The notes below the pieces were generated by a model that was not told the DNA's origin, did no database searches, and was given only the letters and a program-made list of their open reading frames with translations. From a bacterium (GTDB lineage Bacteria; Krumholzibacteriota; Krumholzibacteriia; LZORAL124-64-63), in the NCBI GenBank assembly GCA_016712675.1, contig JADJQR010000002.1, positions 1 through 29,718 of the forward strand: a stretch of 29,718 nt of DNA, read 5' to 3'. Each line of letters starts with the position of its first letter. Position 1 is the stretch's first letter. Made by a program: the position numbers and the translations under genes. Shown here piece after piece: positions 12,548 to 20,685 of this stretch.

Positions 12548-13657
12548 TCAGGTGATGGTCAGGGCTACGGTGCCCAGGACCGCGAACTCGTCGAAGTCGA
12601 CGGTTGCGGTGGTCGACGGCAGCGTCAGCGACGTGACCGAGTCGACACCGGGCACCGATTCGATGACGGCCTGCACATCGAGGGGTTCGACGTCGGCGCC
12701 GAAACCGGACGTCTGCCACGACCACACGGCCGCCAGCGCATCCTCGATGGCTGTCTCGAGTTCGCCGGTGTCGTAGCCGGCCGCCGCGGTGACCGCCGCG
12801 GTGACCGCCACCGACACCGGGGTGGCGTCCTCCACGGTCATCGTCAGGATGGACGCGCACTGCGCCTGCATCGCGGTCTGCAACTCAGACTTCTGGTCGG
12901 CGGTGATCTCGTCACCGTTGCCGTACACATAGACGGTCAGGTAGCCGTCGTCGTCGCCGGGGGAGTTGCCGCCGTCGTGGTCGTACTGGTCGACGGCCAC
13001 GGCACGCTTGACATACGGCTGTTCCAACGCGTACGCGGTGAAATGCTCCGGCACCACCAGCGACGACGTCACACGCGCGAACCGGGTGGCGGCCCTGGTC
13101 AGGAACGCCAAGTCGTCCTCGGCGTCGGCGCCGCCGTTCAGGTCGGTGTGCAGCACGCAGTTCGCCAGGTGCGGCACGGCGACGACCGGGTCGCAGGCGG
13201 TGCCGGCGGTGATCGCATTCAGGTAGCCACCGGTGTCGGTGGTGGCAACGGCCACGTCGACCGTCGACCCGGTGACGGTGACCGTCTCGGTGGCGACCAG
13301 CATCGAGTCGGCATCCTCGAGGCGGAACAGCGTCCCCTCGTCGATCGTGACGGTCTGCGACCCGGTCAGCGTCAGCCGTACCGTGCCGGTGGCCGGCGAG
13401 CCTTCGTCGCGGGCCACTCCGTACAGACCGATGATGCCTTCGGTGAGCGCGCCGAGCACCCGGTTCGCGGCGTAGATCAGGTCGCCCATGCCAACCGCGC
13501 AGGCTTCGAGCAGGACGACCTCGAGGCTGCCATTTCTCGGTTCCCACTGCGGCAGCCGGGACTCGGCCAGCGCCAACATAGAATCCATGACGGCCTCAGG
13601 GTCGCGGTCGTCCACGGACACGCCGAGATAGGTGCTGTCCAGGTCACGCAGGGCCAT
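12548..13657 (-). CDS. Baseplate wedge protein, gpJ-like
   Basis: A 369-residue baseplate J-like protein. Typical features are the N-terminal helix (SMLALAESRLPQWEPRNGSL), GTVRLTLTGSQTVTIDEGTL (the start of the beta domain), and AGTACDPVVAV followed by LTRAATRFARVTSSLVVPEH and EQPYVKRAVAVD. The C-terminal half contains YVYGNGDEITADQKSELQTA, as in the family. gpJ proteins form the wedge ring of contractile tails. Gene order (gp25, J, I) is conserved among myoviruses and contractile injection systems. GAGGAAGG precedes ATG 13657. Confidence 0.93.
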   Translation of the reverse strand: MALRDLDSTYLGVSVDDRDPEAVMDSMLALAESRLPQWEPRNGSLEVVLLEACAVGMGDLIYAANRVLGALTEGIIGLYGVARDEGSPATGTVRLTLTGSQTVTIDEGTLFRLEDADSMLVATETVTVTGSTVDVAVATTDTGGYLNAITAGTACDPVVAVPHLANCVLHTDLNGGADAEDDLAFLTRAATRFARVTSSLVVPEHFTAYALEQPYVKRAVAVDQYDHDGGNSPGDDDGYLTVYVYGNGDEITADQKSELQTAMQAQCASILTMTVEDATPVSVAVTAAVTAAAGYDTGELETAIEDALAAVWSWQTSGFGADVEPLDVQAVIESVPGVDSVTSLTLPSTTATVDFDEFAVLGTVALTIT

Positions 13658-13660
13658 TCG

Positions 13661-13981
13661 TCAGCCTTCCTCGTCGTCGGTGCTCGCCCAGTCCACGTCG
13701 ATGTCGACGGCGACCGTGTTGTCGTTGGACTCGGTGACCTCGACCCGCAGCGCGTCCAGGCCGGGTTCTGCGTAGCCGATGGTGGCGCGAATCTCGTCGG
13801 GGTTGATGCGGGTACCCGACGGGTCGATCAGTCCCCACAGGGGTGCTAGCGCCCGTTCCCCGGCGGTGCAACTGATGATGTGCCCGCACGCTTCGGCGGC
13901 GTGGCGCACCGAGCCTTGCTCGATGGTGACCGCCGAACCGTTGGCGTCGATGCGGAACGGGTGCGCCAGCGTTGCGGTCAC
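13661..13981 (-). CDS. Baseplate wedge protein, gp25/W-like
   Basis: A 106-residue protein of the gp25-like baseplate family (T4 gp25, P2 gpW). It reads LAHPFRIDANGSAVTIEQGS, then ISCTAGERALAPLWGLIDPS, with the family's R(E/A)L-x-P-x-x-G-(I/L)-D-P pattern, and an acidic C-terminus. It starts at GTG 13981 overlapping the membrane micropeptide's stop by 4 nt, and the J-like gene follows after 3 nt. gp25 is a core wedge subunit that contacts the sheath. Confidence 0.92.
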   Translation of the reverse strand: MTATLAHPFRIDANGSAVTIEQGSVRHAAEACGHIISCTAGERALAPLWGLIDPSGTRINPDEIRATIGYAEPGLDALRVEVTESNDNTVAVDIDVDWASTDDEEG

Positions 13982-14064
13982 GCCAACACCTGCACGAGCA
14001 GGAACGCGACGACCAGCGCCAGGACGATCCCGGCGACCACAGCACAGCCGATCTGCTTACCCAT
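13978..14064 (-). CDS. Membrane micropeptide (28 residues) within the baseplate cluster
   Basis: ATG 14064 to TGA 13978, with AGGAG 7 nt upstream and a GTGA overlap with the gp25-like gene. The sequence MGKQIGCAVVAGIVLALVVA continues hydrophobic (FLLVQVLA), so it is one membrane helix and little else, preceded by a short basic start and carrying a cysteine at position 7. A membrane peptide between virion structural genes is odd. It may sit in the virion, assist lysis or simply couple translation. Confidence 0.7.
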   Translation of the reverse strand: MGKQIGCAVVAGIVLALVVAFLLVQVLA

Positions 14065-14073
14065 CGTGGACTC

Positions 14074-14778
14074 CTAACTCAGTGCCGACCATGAACCGGC
14101 GGCGCGGACGTACAACGTGGTGGATGCGGTCCCGTCGGTGCGTAGGTAGAGGCTGCCGTCAGGTGCGCTGTGGCTCGGCGCCCCCGTGCCCGTTGTGATC
14201 GTCGGGCCGCTGGAGCCAAGTTCGATACCGGCGGTGGTGCCGGCCGCGCCGATGGTGACGCGTCCCGTGGTCCGCTCTGCCGTCAGCACGTCGAAGGTGC
14301 CCGACTCGCTGCGCTGCAACCGCCACTGTGTCTGCGTTACCCGCAACTGGAAGCGTGTCGTTGTCGTCGGCGACTGCCAGGAGTCGTAAAGGTCGGAGCC
14401 GTCCTCGGCGCGGCGCACCAGATACGGGTTACCCGTCGATGCGATCACCCGCAGCGCCACATCGGACGAGTCGGTGATGTTGACGTTGTTGCTGTCGTCG
14501 ATCGTCACGCCGCTGTTCTGTAGCGCCCCGCCTGTGCCGTCGAAGCGCGGCACCGTGTTGTCGGTGGACGTAGCCGGTGTGCTGCGCGGGGCGGCCGCCG
14601 ACGCCAGGCCGACGATGACCGTCTCGCCGTCGTCGGTGGTGACCGTCAGCACCCGGTCCCCGACGGCCACATCCTGCAGCGTCAGGTACGGCCCACGCAG
14701 CACACCGCGGGAGCCCGGCATCGACACGTACACGCCGTTGTCGTCGACGGCCTCGACCAGGCCCAGAGTGATCGCCAT
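14074..14778 (-). CDS. Baseplate spike-like protein with OB domain and fibre tail
   Basis: A 234-residue protein. Residues 1-65 (ITLGLVEAVDDNGVYVSMPG; VAVGDRVLTVTTDDGETVIV) have the beta-barrel pattern of the OB domain in gpV/gp5-type tail spikes. The rest is fibre-like (NTVPRFDGTGGALQNSGVTI; APDGSLYLRTDGTASTTLYV), ending WSALS. It follows the hub gene with a 2-nt gap, the usual hub-spike order. ATG 14778 is used; the upstream extension is the hub's frame region. It probably makes the central spike or a spike-fibre hybrid. Confidence 0.82.
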   Translation of the reverse strand: MAITLGLVEAVDDNGVYVSMPGSRGVLRGPYLTLQDVAVGDRVLTVTTDDGETVIVGLASAAAPRSTPATSTDNTVPRFDGTGGALQNSGVTIDDSNNVNITDSSDVALRVIASTGNPYLVRRAEDGSDLYDSWQSPTTTTRFQLRVTQTQWRLQRSESGTFDVLTAERTTGRVTIGAAGTTAGIELGSSGPTITTGTGAPSHSAPDGSLYLRTDGTASTTLYVRAAGSWSALS

Positions 14779-14780
14779 TG

Positions 14781-16529
14781 TCAGTACCAGTTCTTCTGCT
14801 GGAAGTGCGCCCACGCCCGCTTCGGGCCGCCGTACCGGGCCTTGATGTAGTCCAGTCCCCAGCGGATCTGCGTCTCCGGGTTGGTGCGCCAGTCCTTGCC
14901 GGCAGCGGCCATCTTCGACCCGGGCAGGGACTGGGGGATGCCGTAGGCGCCGCTGGACGGGTTCTCGGCCTGGTAGTTCCAGCCAGACTCACGCGTCCAC
15001 AGTTGCTCGAGGGCGGCCCACTGGTCGTCAGAGCCCCAGCCGTAGCGGTCCTTGGCCATCTCCTGGCGGGCGAACCACTTCGCGTACTTCACCGTGGTCT
15101 TGTCGCGGGTCGGCGGGGAGTCGTTGCGGGTGGCGCTGCTCGTCGACTTCGTGCCACGATCCGGCGCCGGCGCCTGCGGCATGGCCACCTGCACCTCCAC
15201 AGCGGAGATCCCGTCAGTGGTCGCCGTCACGGACTCCACCAGGTACACGCCGTCCCAACGCCCCAGGCCCGACACCTCGAGGCAGTCCCACGGCTGCAGC
15301 ATCATGCCGCGGTTCCACGGCAGCACCACCGAGCCGACCGCCACATTGTCCGGGTCATCGGAGGTCTGCGACACGTTGATGTCGAGGGCGTCGGTGCGGG
15401 GGGAGTCACCCCACGTCACCATCCACAGCGGCCGTTTCGGGCCGCCGGACCACGCCCAGTGACGCGACCCGAACAGCACCACACCGCCGTACTCCACCCA
15501 CGACCAGCCAAGGTCGTCGGCCAGAGACGTGATCATGTCCCATTCGGTGACGCCGTCGCCCTGGGCGATCTCGCCGCGCTGCGACGACTTCTGCACCACA
15601 GCGTTACCGCCAGCGCCTTCAACGACCCGTTTCACCCATTCCGACGGGGTCACCTTGCGTGCGCTGCGGACCTTCACCCGGCGGCGCAGACGTTTGGCCA
15701 GCATCGACCGTGCGGCGATCGTCACCAGTGACTCGGCGGCCTCGACGTCGACGGTGGAGATGTCCCACAGGCTGGTCAGCCCGCCGAACTGCCACTTCAC
15801 CGTCGCACCGATGTCGGCCAGTTTCGACTTCGACAACGCCAGGTCGGGGTCGTGCGAGACCAGCGTCAACTGCGCCACCGACTCCGTGGATGCGTCGAGG
15901 CGCACCGAGTCGATCAGTTGCGCCACCGACGCGGTCAGGTCGGCGTTGAGCAGCGACAGGTTACCGGAGCCGAGGAACGGCATCGCCAGACCGGAGTCGG
16001 GCTGGCGGCGCTGCGGTTTCGGCAGCGGGTACACCTTCTCGTCGACGCCGGCACCGATCTCATAGTCGGGATTGGCGTTGTTGGTGCCGTTGGAGATGCC
16101 CGAGCCGAGCAGTTGTGGGGACACCCAACCGACATAGCCAGAGCGTTGCTGTGCCAGCGGCACCCGCTTGACGATCCCGGAGTCCCAGTTGTTCACCGAG
16201 TTCCCGTTGCCGTCCGCGACAGCGATGTGTCCGTCGGCGGACGCGCCGGAGGTCCACAGGCAGATCGCGCCACGCGGCGCCGGATCCGTGCGGTTCGCCT
16301 TCCCACGCAGGGCGTTGGCGACGTCGCGGGCCTGGTCGTAGGTGGGGGACAGGTAGCGGGGGCTGCCACCGATCGACCGGAACACGTCGTTGACGTTGCC
16401 CAGGCAACGCCGGTATACCGACTGGCCGTTGATCGTCGACTTACCGACGTGGCGTTCCATCGCCTGCGCCATCCGCTCGAACAACGCGTTCGGGGCTGGA
16501 TGCTTCGCGGAGGCGAACGACACGGCCAC
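14781..16529 (-). CDS. Baseplate hub with N-terminal CHAP-like and C-terminal lytic transglycosylase domains
   Basis: A 582-residue protein with three parts. Residues 1-140 are a CHAP/NlpC-like peptidase domain with RRCLGNVNDVF (C42) and PRGAICLWTSGASADGHIAV (H101), ending GYVGWVSPQLLG. Residues about 175-440 are a hub domain of the XkdQ/gpD type (TLVSHDPDLALSKSKLADIG; WDCLEVSGLGRWDGVYLVES). The C-terminal 80 residues are an SLT-like transglycosylase with LWTRESGW (likely catalytic E514), SSGAYGIPQSLPGSKMA and ETQIRWGLDYIKARYG. Such a hub would open the host cell wall during tail contraction. GTG 16529 has GGGAGG 7 nt upstream, the only strong ribosome site near this start. Confidence 0.9.
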   Translation of the reverse strand: MAVSFASAKHPAPNALFERMAQAMERHVGKSTINGQSVYRRCLGNVNDVFRSIGGSPRYLSPTYDQARDVANALRGKANRTDPAPRGAICLWTSGASADGHIAVADGNGNSVNNWDSGIVKRVPLAQQRSGYVGWVSPQLLGSGISNGTNNANPDYEIGAGVDEKVYPLPKPQRRQPDSGLAMPFLGSGNLSLLNADLTASVAQLIDSVRLDASTESVAQLTLVSHDPDLALSKSKLADIGATVKWQFGGLTSLWDISTVDVEAAESLVTIAARSMLAKRLRRRVKVRSARKVTPSEWVKRVVEGAGGNAVVQKSSQRGEIAQGDGVTEWDMITSLADDLGWSWVEYGGVVLFGSRHWAWSGGPKRPLWMVTWGDSPRTDALDINVSQTSDDPDNVAVGSVVLPWNRGMMLQPWDCLEVSGLGRWDGVYLVESVTATTDGISAVEVQVAMPQAPAPDRGTKSTSSATRNDSPPTRDKTTVKYAKWFARQEMAKDRYGWGSDDQWAALEQLWTRESGWNYQAENPSSGAYGIPQSLPGSKMAAAGKDWRTNPETQIRWGLDYIKARYGGPKRAWAHFQQKNWY

Positions 16530-16531
16530 CG

Positions 16532-17179
16532 CTACACCTCCCGGGCGTTCTTCTTCGGCGTCAGATCAGGGCGGACAGAATCGTGAACCTGGCACCAGCG
16601 CACCTGCGGGGAACGCCGCGCAGGCGAGTTGGCCTCGAACCCGGGCAGGCCCGCGGGCGGTGCTGGGGGCGCCACACCCTCCGGCGACATGTCACCGAAC
16701 GTGGCGTCGACACCCGGCGGGGTGTACGGGTCGTCGGCTGGGATCTGCTCGAGGCGCGAGTCGTACTCGGTCCACTGGCCGGCGTTCGTGTCACACAGGC
16801 TGAGCACCTTCAGTTGCGCCTGGGTTGCCAGACGTGGCACCGGCAGACGTGCCGACAGCACGATCGCCGCCTCGATGTGGTACTCCTGGCCGGTCCAACG
16901 GCCCACCTGCGCGTCGTCGTCGTCGAGGAAGATCACCTGCGCCTGCACGTCCAGGTCGACACTGCCCAGCGGCGTGACGGTCACCGACCAGCGCAGCACG
17001 CCGCCCTGGCCCTTCACGAAGATCGGCCGGATCAGCCGCGTCGTCACCGCATCCACCGCAGGCGTCTGCGCCGTGAACGTCGACAGCCCCGACACCGTCG
17101 AGTTACGGGTGCAACCCGTCACCGTCGGCGTCGGCGCGGTCAGGTTCGGGTAGTCGGCCGGAGGCCACAAGTCGTACAT
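16532..17179 (-). CDS. Hypothetical tail/baseplate protein
   Basis: A 215-residue protein between the XkdP-like gene and the hub. The middle is beta-rich (GGVLRWSVTVTPLGSVDLDV; EYHIEAAIVLSARLPVPRL) and the C-terminus is proline-rich (TPPGVDATFGDMSPEGVAPP) and basic. ATG 17179 shares one base with the upstream stop (TGATG). Conserved position suggests a baseplate or tail-tip component, but no family motif is seen. Confidence 0.8.
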   Translation of the reverse strand: MYDLWPPADYPNLTAPTPTVTGCTRNSTVSGLSTFTAQTPAVDAVTTRLIRPIFVKGQGGVLRWSVTVTPLGSVDLDVQAQVIFLDDDDAQVGRWTGQEYHIEAAIVLSARLPVPRLATQAQLKVLSLCDTNAGQWTEYDSRLEQIPADDPYTPPGVDATFGDMSPEGVAPPAPPAGLPGFEANSPARRSPQVRWCQVHDSVRPDLTPKKNAREV

Positions 17180-17715
17180 CAACGCCTCGCGTTCTTCAGC
17201 CGCCCGCGCGGGCCGCCCTTCTTCGACTTCTTCGTCTTACGCTTGATCGGCCCGACCGCCACCACCATGTCCGAGGACCGTGTGAGTTCCAGCGTGATCT
17301 CGGCGTCGGTCACCTTCCCGGTGGTGTCCCACATCGTTTCCCGCTTCGACAGTGCCGTGATCCGGTACATGCCGCGGAACTGCTGCGCTACATCCAGACG
17401 CACCGGGTTCGACGACCGCGCCAACTTCTCCAACGCCTCGATCGTGCCCTCAACATGCCCCGACTGGCCGGGGTTCACCAGCCGGAACGGCAGCGACACC
17501 ACCGGCAGATTCTTACCCGACGACAGCAGCAACGGCACACGGCCAGGCCGCGGCACCTCAGACCACGCCTGCGCCACGTTCGACGTTTCGATCTCCTCCG
17601 GCATCCACGGCAGACGCACCACCGTGCCACCCAACGGGTCGAACAGCCGCACATACCCGGCCGGACGGGGTGTACGTGAACGGTCGCCGGTACGCGACGG
17701 CAACCGGACGATCAT
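17179..17715 (-). CDS. XkdP/gp53-like tail protein without LysM
   Basis: A 178-residue protein located right after the tape measure, where contractile phages usually encode an XkdP-like/LysM protein. Residues 20-45 (YVRLFDPLGGTVVRLPWMPE) start a beta domain, continuing VSLPFRLVNPGQSGHVEGTI and GMYRITALSKRETMWDTTG, then a basic tail (KRKTKKSKKGGPRGRLKNAR). No LysM repeat is visible. A hub-associated connector is the likely role. Its ATG overlaps the tape-measure stop by 4 nt. Confidence 0.75.
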   Translation of the reverse strand: MIVRLPSRTGDRSRTPRPAGYVRLFDPLGGTVVRLPWMPEEIETSNVAQAWSEVPRPGRVPLLLSSGKNLPVVSLPFRLVNPGQSGHVEGTIEALEKLARSSNPVRLDVAQQFRGMYRITALSKRETMWDTTGKVTDAEITLELTRSSDMVVAVGPIKRKTKKSKKGGPRGRLKNARR

Positions 17716-19559
17716 CCCCGCTCCTTCGTCTGCCGTGCCGCCTGCCGCAGCCCACGGGCCACAGCACCTTGGACGTCCATCTCGCCGCCCGGGTTCACCA
17801 CAGTGACGTCGGCGTGGAACGTGTTACCGCCTGCCATCTGCGGCTGCGGGCGCCGTGTCTGCGGCACCACATGCAGATGCCGGTTACCGCCGGTGCCGTG
17901 CATCGCGGCGTAGCCACCGGAGCGGCGCACGACCTGGGCGTAGGCGCCGAGGCGCGGCCCGCGGACATCCATCGCGCGGCCGTAGCGGTGGTCTGAATGG
18001 ATCGAACCCAGCCCGGTGGTACGAACCCCCGACTGGATGGAATGCCCGCCCAGCGCGGCGCTGTAGCCCGCGTGTGCTGCCTGTAGCCCCGCCATGCCCA
18101 GGCTGCCGACACCCATGCCGACCGTGGTGTCACCGACGGTCGTGCCGCCCTGAGAGTTCACGCCGGGGATGCGGTTGTTGTTCAGAAGGTTCTTGACCTT
18201 CTTCTGATTCAGGTTGTCGACCGCGACGCCGATGGCCGAGAGTTTGTCCTTGAGTTTCTGACCCTCCCGCGCGGACTTGCCCATCCCCCGAGCAAGTTCG
18301 TCGAACTTCTTGCTGGCCCTATCGGCCTTCGCGCTTGCCTCGCCGAAACCGTTTGCGAGATCCTCTGCTCCTTCGGCCGCGCCTTTAAGACTTGGGTCGA
18401 TCCAAGCCATCACCTTCAGCACACTGGCGACGCCACCGATGATGTAGCCGATGCCCTTCAGGACGATCGACTCCCACTTCAGCCACACCGAGATCAGCTT
18501 GAAGATCACTGAAAGTATCATCTCAATAGTCGAGACAATCTCTTCCTTGTTGCGCTTAATCCACTTCGTTGCCTGACCCAGCATGTCGGCAATGTCGATG
18601 CCACTGCCGCTGCCGACCGACAGCAGTGTCTCGCCGATCGCCTCCTGCAAGTTGCCCCACGCCACCTGCGCTTTCCCGACGCCATCGGCCTGCGCCTCTG
18701 CCGAGCCTTTGACCTGACGAGTCAGTTCACCGAGGATGATCTTCTGCGCGCCGGCGAGGTCGCCGACCTCCATCATGGCCTTGACCTGGTCCTGCTGCTC
18801 TTTGGTGAACGACACCCCGACGCGGGTCAGAGCCGTCAGCCCCTTCGTCGGGTCGTTCAGCGCCTTACCGACCATCACAGCCGACGACTGAAGATCCTTG
18901 CCGAACGCCACCGACAAGTCGAGAGCCAGCCCGTTAGCCTTCTCGAAGGTCTTGCCCTGAACGTTACCGAACGTCAACATCACGTTCGTCATCTCGCGCA
19001 GCGCGTCGTCGTCGATACCAGACATGCTCGACAACTGGTCAATCATCTTATTGATGCGCTTGGGCGCCTCGGTGCGCCCCATCGACTTCATCACCGCAGC
19101 CGTCTGCGCCATCGCTTTACGCGCCGACCTGGCCTCGTTGATCGAGTTGCCGAGCAACTGGAACGCGCCCGACGCCGCACCGATCGCCGCGGTGACGCCG
19201 GCGACGACGCCGACCATCTTGCCCCAGCCAGCGGCGAACGCCTTCGACTTGCGGCGGGAATCGTCGATGTCCCGACTCATCGCCTGCGTCTTGTCGCCCG
19301 CGCGCTTCGCGCTGTAGCCCATCTGGTCGAGATCCTCGTCCAGCTTGCCGACCGCGCCGGACAGAACCTTCGACTTGTCGTAGGCCTTGTCCAGTTGGGT
19401 GGTCAGACGACGGATGTCCCGCTCGGCCTCCGGGCTGGTCGCATCCCCGATGTCGCGCAGTTGCGCCTCGAGTTTGGCGATGTTCTTGGTGGCGTTCTTC
19501 AGTTCACGGGTCAGATCGTCTTTGGCTGTGAGTCTGACTTGCATCTCATCAGCGGCCAT
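17712..19559 (-). CDS. Tape measure protein with M15-like peptidase motif
   Basis: A 615-residue tape measure protein. ATG 19559 is chosen because AAGGAGGT lies 5-6 nt upstream and the product starts in a coiled coil (residues 1-105, AKDDLTRELKNATKNIAKLE). A hydrophobic stretch spans about 115-137 (MVGVVAGVTAAIGAASGAFQ). The tape-measure core has DPTKGLTALTRVGVSFTKEQ with GDLAGAQKIIL. A second hydrophobic stretch is near 350-400. The C-terminus carries HSDHRYGRAMDVRGP (H524, D531) and RHLHVV (H561/H563), the zinc ligands of M15-type peptidases. The family sets tail length and spans the membrane during DNA entry. Confidence 0.93.
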   Translation of the reverse strand: MAADEMQVRLTAKDDLTRELKNATKNIAKLEAQLRDIGDATSPEAERDIRRLTTQLDKAYDKSKVLSGAVGKLDEDLDQMGYSAKRAGDKTQAMSRDIDDSRRKSKAFAAGWGKMVGVVAGVTAAIGAASGAFQLLGNSINEARSARKAMAQTAAVMKSMGRTEAPKRINKMIDQLSSMSGIDDDALREMTNVMLTFGNVQGKTFEKANGLALDLSVAFGKDLQSSAVMVGKALNDPTKGLTALTRVGVSFTKEQQDQVKAMMEVGDLAGAQKIILGELTRQVKGSAEAQADGVGKAQVAWGNLQEAIGETLLSVGSGSGIDIADMLGQATKWIKRNKEEIVSTIEMILSVIFKLISVWLKWESIVLKGIGYIIGGVASVLKVMAWIDPSLKGAAEGAEDLANGFGEASAKADRASKKFDELARGMGKSAREGQKLKDKLSAIGVAVDNLNQKKVKNLLNNNRIPGVNSQGGTTVGDTTVGMGVGSLGMAGLQAAHAGYSAALGGHSIQSGVRTTGLGSIHSDHRYGRAMDVRGPRLGAYAQVVRRSGGYAAMHGTGGNRHLHVVPQTRRPQPQMAGGNTFHADVTVVNPGGEMDVQGAVARGLRQAARQTKERG

Positions 19560-19725
19560 CGGACACCTCCTTTTCCATATCCCGCAACACCACCTGCGCG
19601 CAGGCGGCGCGAACACTGAACTCGAACGAGTCAGCGTCCAGCACAGCCAACGGATCCATGCCGAACAGCCGCGCGATCCGTGCCGCCGTCACCACTTCGG
19701 GCCACTCATCGAGCGGCCCTAGGTA
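19549..19725 (-). CDS. Frameshift extension of the tail assembly chaperone
   Basis: An open segment in the -1 frame relative to the chaperone gene, running 58 codons to TGA 19549. It reads YLGPLDEWPEVVTAARIARL, then GMDPLAVLDADSFEFSVRAA and a charged end. It has no good start or ribosome site of its own and overlaps the tape-measure start by 11 nt. A shift on C-CCT near 19728 would join it to the preceding 177 residues, giving a 235-residue long form, as with lambda G-GT and analogous chaperone pairs. The content looks like a chaperone second half, so a programmed frameshift is the best explanation. Confidence 0.72.
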   Translation of the reverse strand, partial: YLGPLDEWPEVVTAARIARLFGMDPLAVLDADSFEFSVRAACAQVVLRDMEKEVSDGR

Positions 19726-19728
19726 GGG
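19719..19728 (-). other. Candidate -1 frameshift site
   Basis: On the minus strand the end of the chaperone reads GAC CCT ACC TAG. A proline tRNA on CCT can re-pair with CCC one base upstream, moving the ribosome into the open -1 frame just before the stop. It is not a classic two-site slippery heptamer, so efficiency is unclear. The -1 frame is open only after TGA about 30 nt upstream, which confines the shift to this short interval. Confidence 0.5.
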
Positions 19729-20255
19729 TCTTCGGTGCCGTCCTGAATCTCAACACCGTCAGTACGTGACAGCCCGCCCTCGGTCAGCAACGCCAACGCC
19801 AGCCGGTTGACCACGCCATCGTCGAACTTGCCGCCCTTTACCATGAACAACTCGCGTACGGCACGCCATGCGTTCGGCGCCCCTAGAGCTTCTTGGAGCG
19901 CGGGGTCAGAGAAGACCGATGACTCAGGGTCATCGTTGACGTCCTGCCCACGCACCCGTAGCCGGCGCGTAAACCGCGCCAGCAACATGCACGCCGCCAC
20001 CACCGGCTCAGCCGGGGCATTCGGACTCTTGGCAGTCTTCTCCGCCCGCTCGTTGATGTCGAGGGTGTCGTCCATGTCGGTCGGCACCTCGCACACCAAC
20101 TCAAACTCAGGCCGTGCCGGGTCGCGCAGGGTGACCGTGCGGACTTCAGCCGACTTCAACTCATCATGAGTGGCCCTGATGAAATCCAGGGCAGTACGTC
20201 GCGACGGCCTCTCGTCGTCAACCACGCCGAACTCGTCGTCCCTCTCGGTGGCCAC
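19719..20255 (-). CDS. Tail assembly chaperone (short form)
   Basis: A 178-residue protein between the tube and tape-measure genes, the standard place for tail assembly chaperones. The N-terminus is acidic and helical (RRTALDFIRATHDELKSAEV), then a beta segment (FELVCEVPTDMDDTLDINER) and a helical region (VVAACMLLARFTRRLRV; NAWRAVRELFMVKGGKF). Start is GTG 20255 with GGAG 8 nt upstream. The short form and the frameshifted long form probably bind the tape measure during tail assembly. Confidence 0.87.
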   Translation of the reverse strand: MATERDDEFGVVDDERPSRRTALDFIRATHDELKSAEVRTVTLRDPARPEFELVCEVPTDMDDTLDINERAEKTAKSPNAPAEPVVAACMLLARFTRRLRVRGQDVNDDPESSVFSDPALQEALGAPNAWRAVRELFMVKGGKFDDGVVNRLALALLTEGGLSRTDGVEIQDGTEDPT

Positions 20256-20259
20256 GGTG

Positions 20260-20673
20260 CTACTCCGCGCCGGCGCGGCTGAACGTCACCGTCAGCTTCA
20301 CCACGTCGCTGCTGTTGGCGTCCGCGTCATCCAGGGAGAACGACGCCACCGCGCAGCCGGTGTGGATGCTCTGCGAACCGGGGATCGCGTTGCCGTCGGA
20401 GTCCAGGTACTGCTCGGTGACGGTGGTCCCGGCGAACGCCTCACCACGGTTGAGCCGGGTGAGCAGCGCCGCGTCGGTGTCCGCGTCGAACAGCCGGGTG
20501 ACGGTGATGTCCCCGTACTCCAGTTGCGTGTGGACGACCTGCTTGGGTTCCCCGGCGCCCGGCCGCAGCTTGACGTTCTCCCGCTCGGCCTCGGCCCCGG
20601 AGCGCGAGTCCCACGACCCCGGCATGGACGAGACAGTGATCTTGACCCTGTCCTGTGTGACAAATCGGCTCAT
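20260..20673 (-). CDS. Tail tube protein, contractile-tail type
   Basis: A 137-residue protein immediately downstream of the sheath. Its beta-rich pattern (DRVKITVSSMPGSWDSRSGA; HTQLEYGDITVTRLFDADTD; DVVKLTVTFSRAGAE) matches tube subunits of the T4 gp19/XkdM fold, about 140 residues in the smaller phages. It forms the inner tube that the sheath drives into the cell. GAGGAAGG lies 7-8 nt before ATG 20673. Confidence 0.92.
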   Translation of the reverse strand: MSRFVTQDRVKITVSSMPGSWDSRSGAEAERENVKLRPGAGEPKQVVHTQLEYGDITVTRLFDADTDAALLTRLNRGEAFAGTTVTEQYLDSDGNAIPGSQSIHTGCAVASFSLDDADANSSDVVKLTVTFSRAGAE

Positions 20674-20685
20674 TGTCTACCTTCC

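Noticed and set aside
19617-19731. A separate gene in the frame downstream of the tail chaperone
   Set aside because: No start codon with a ribosome site is present in front of the conserved-looking segment; frameshifting explains it better.
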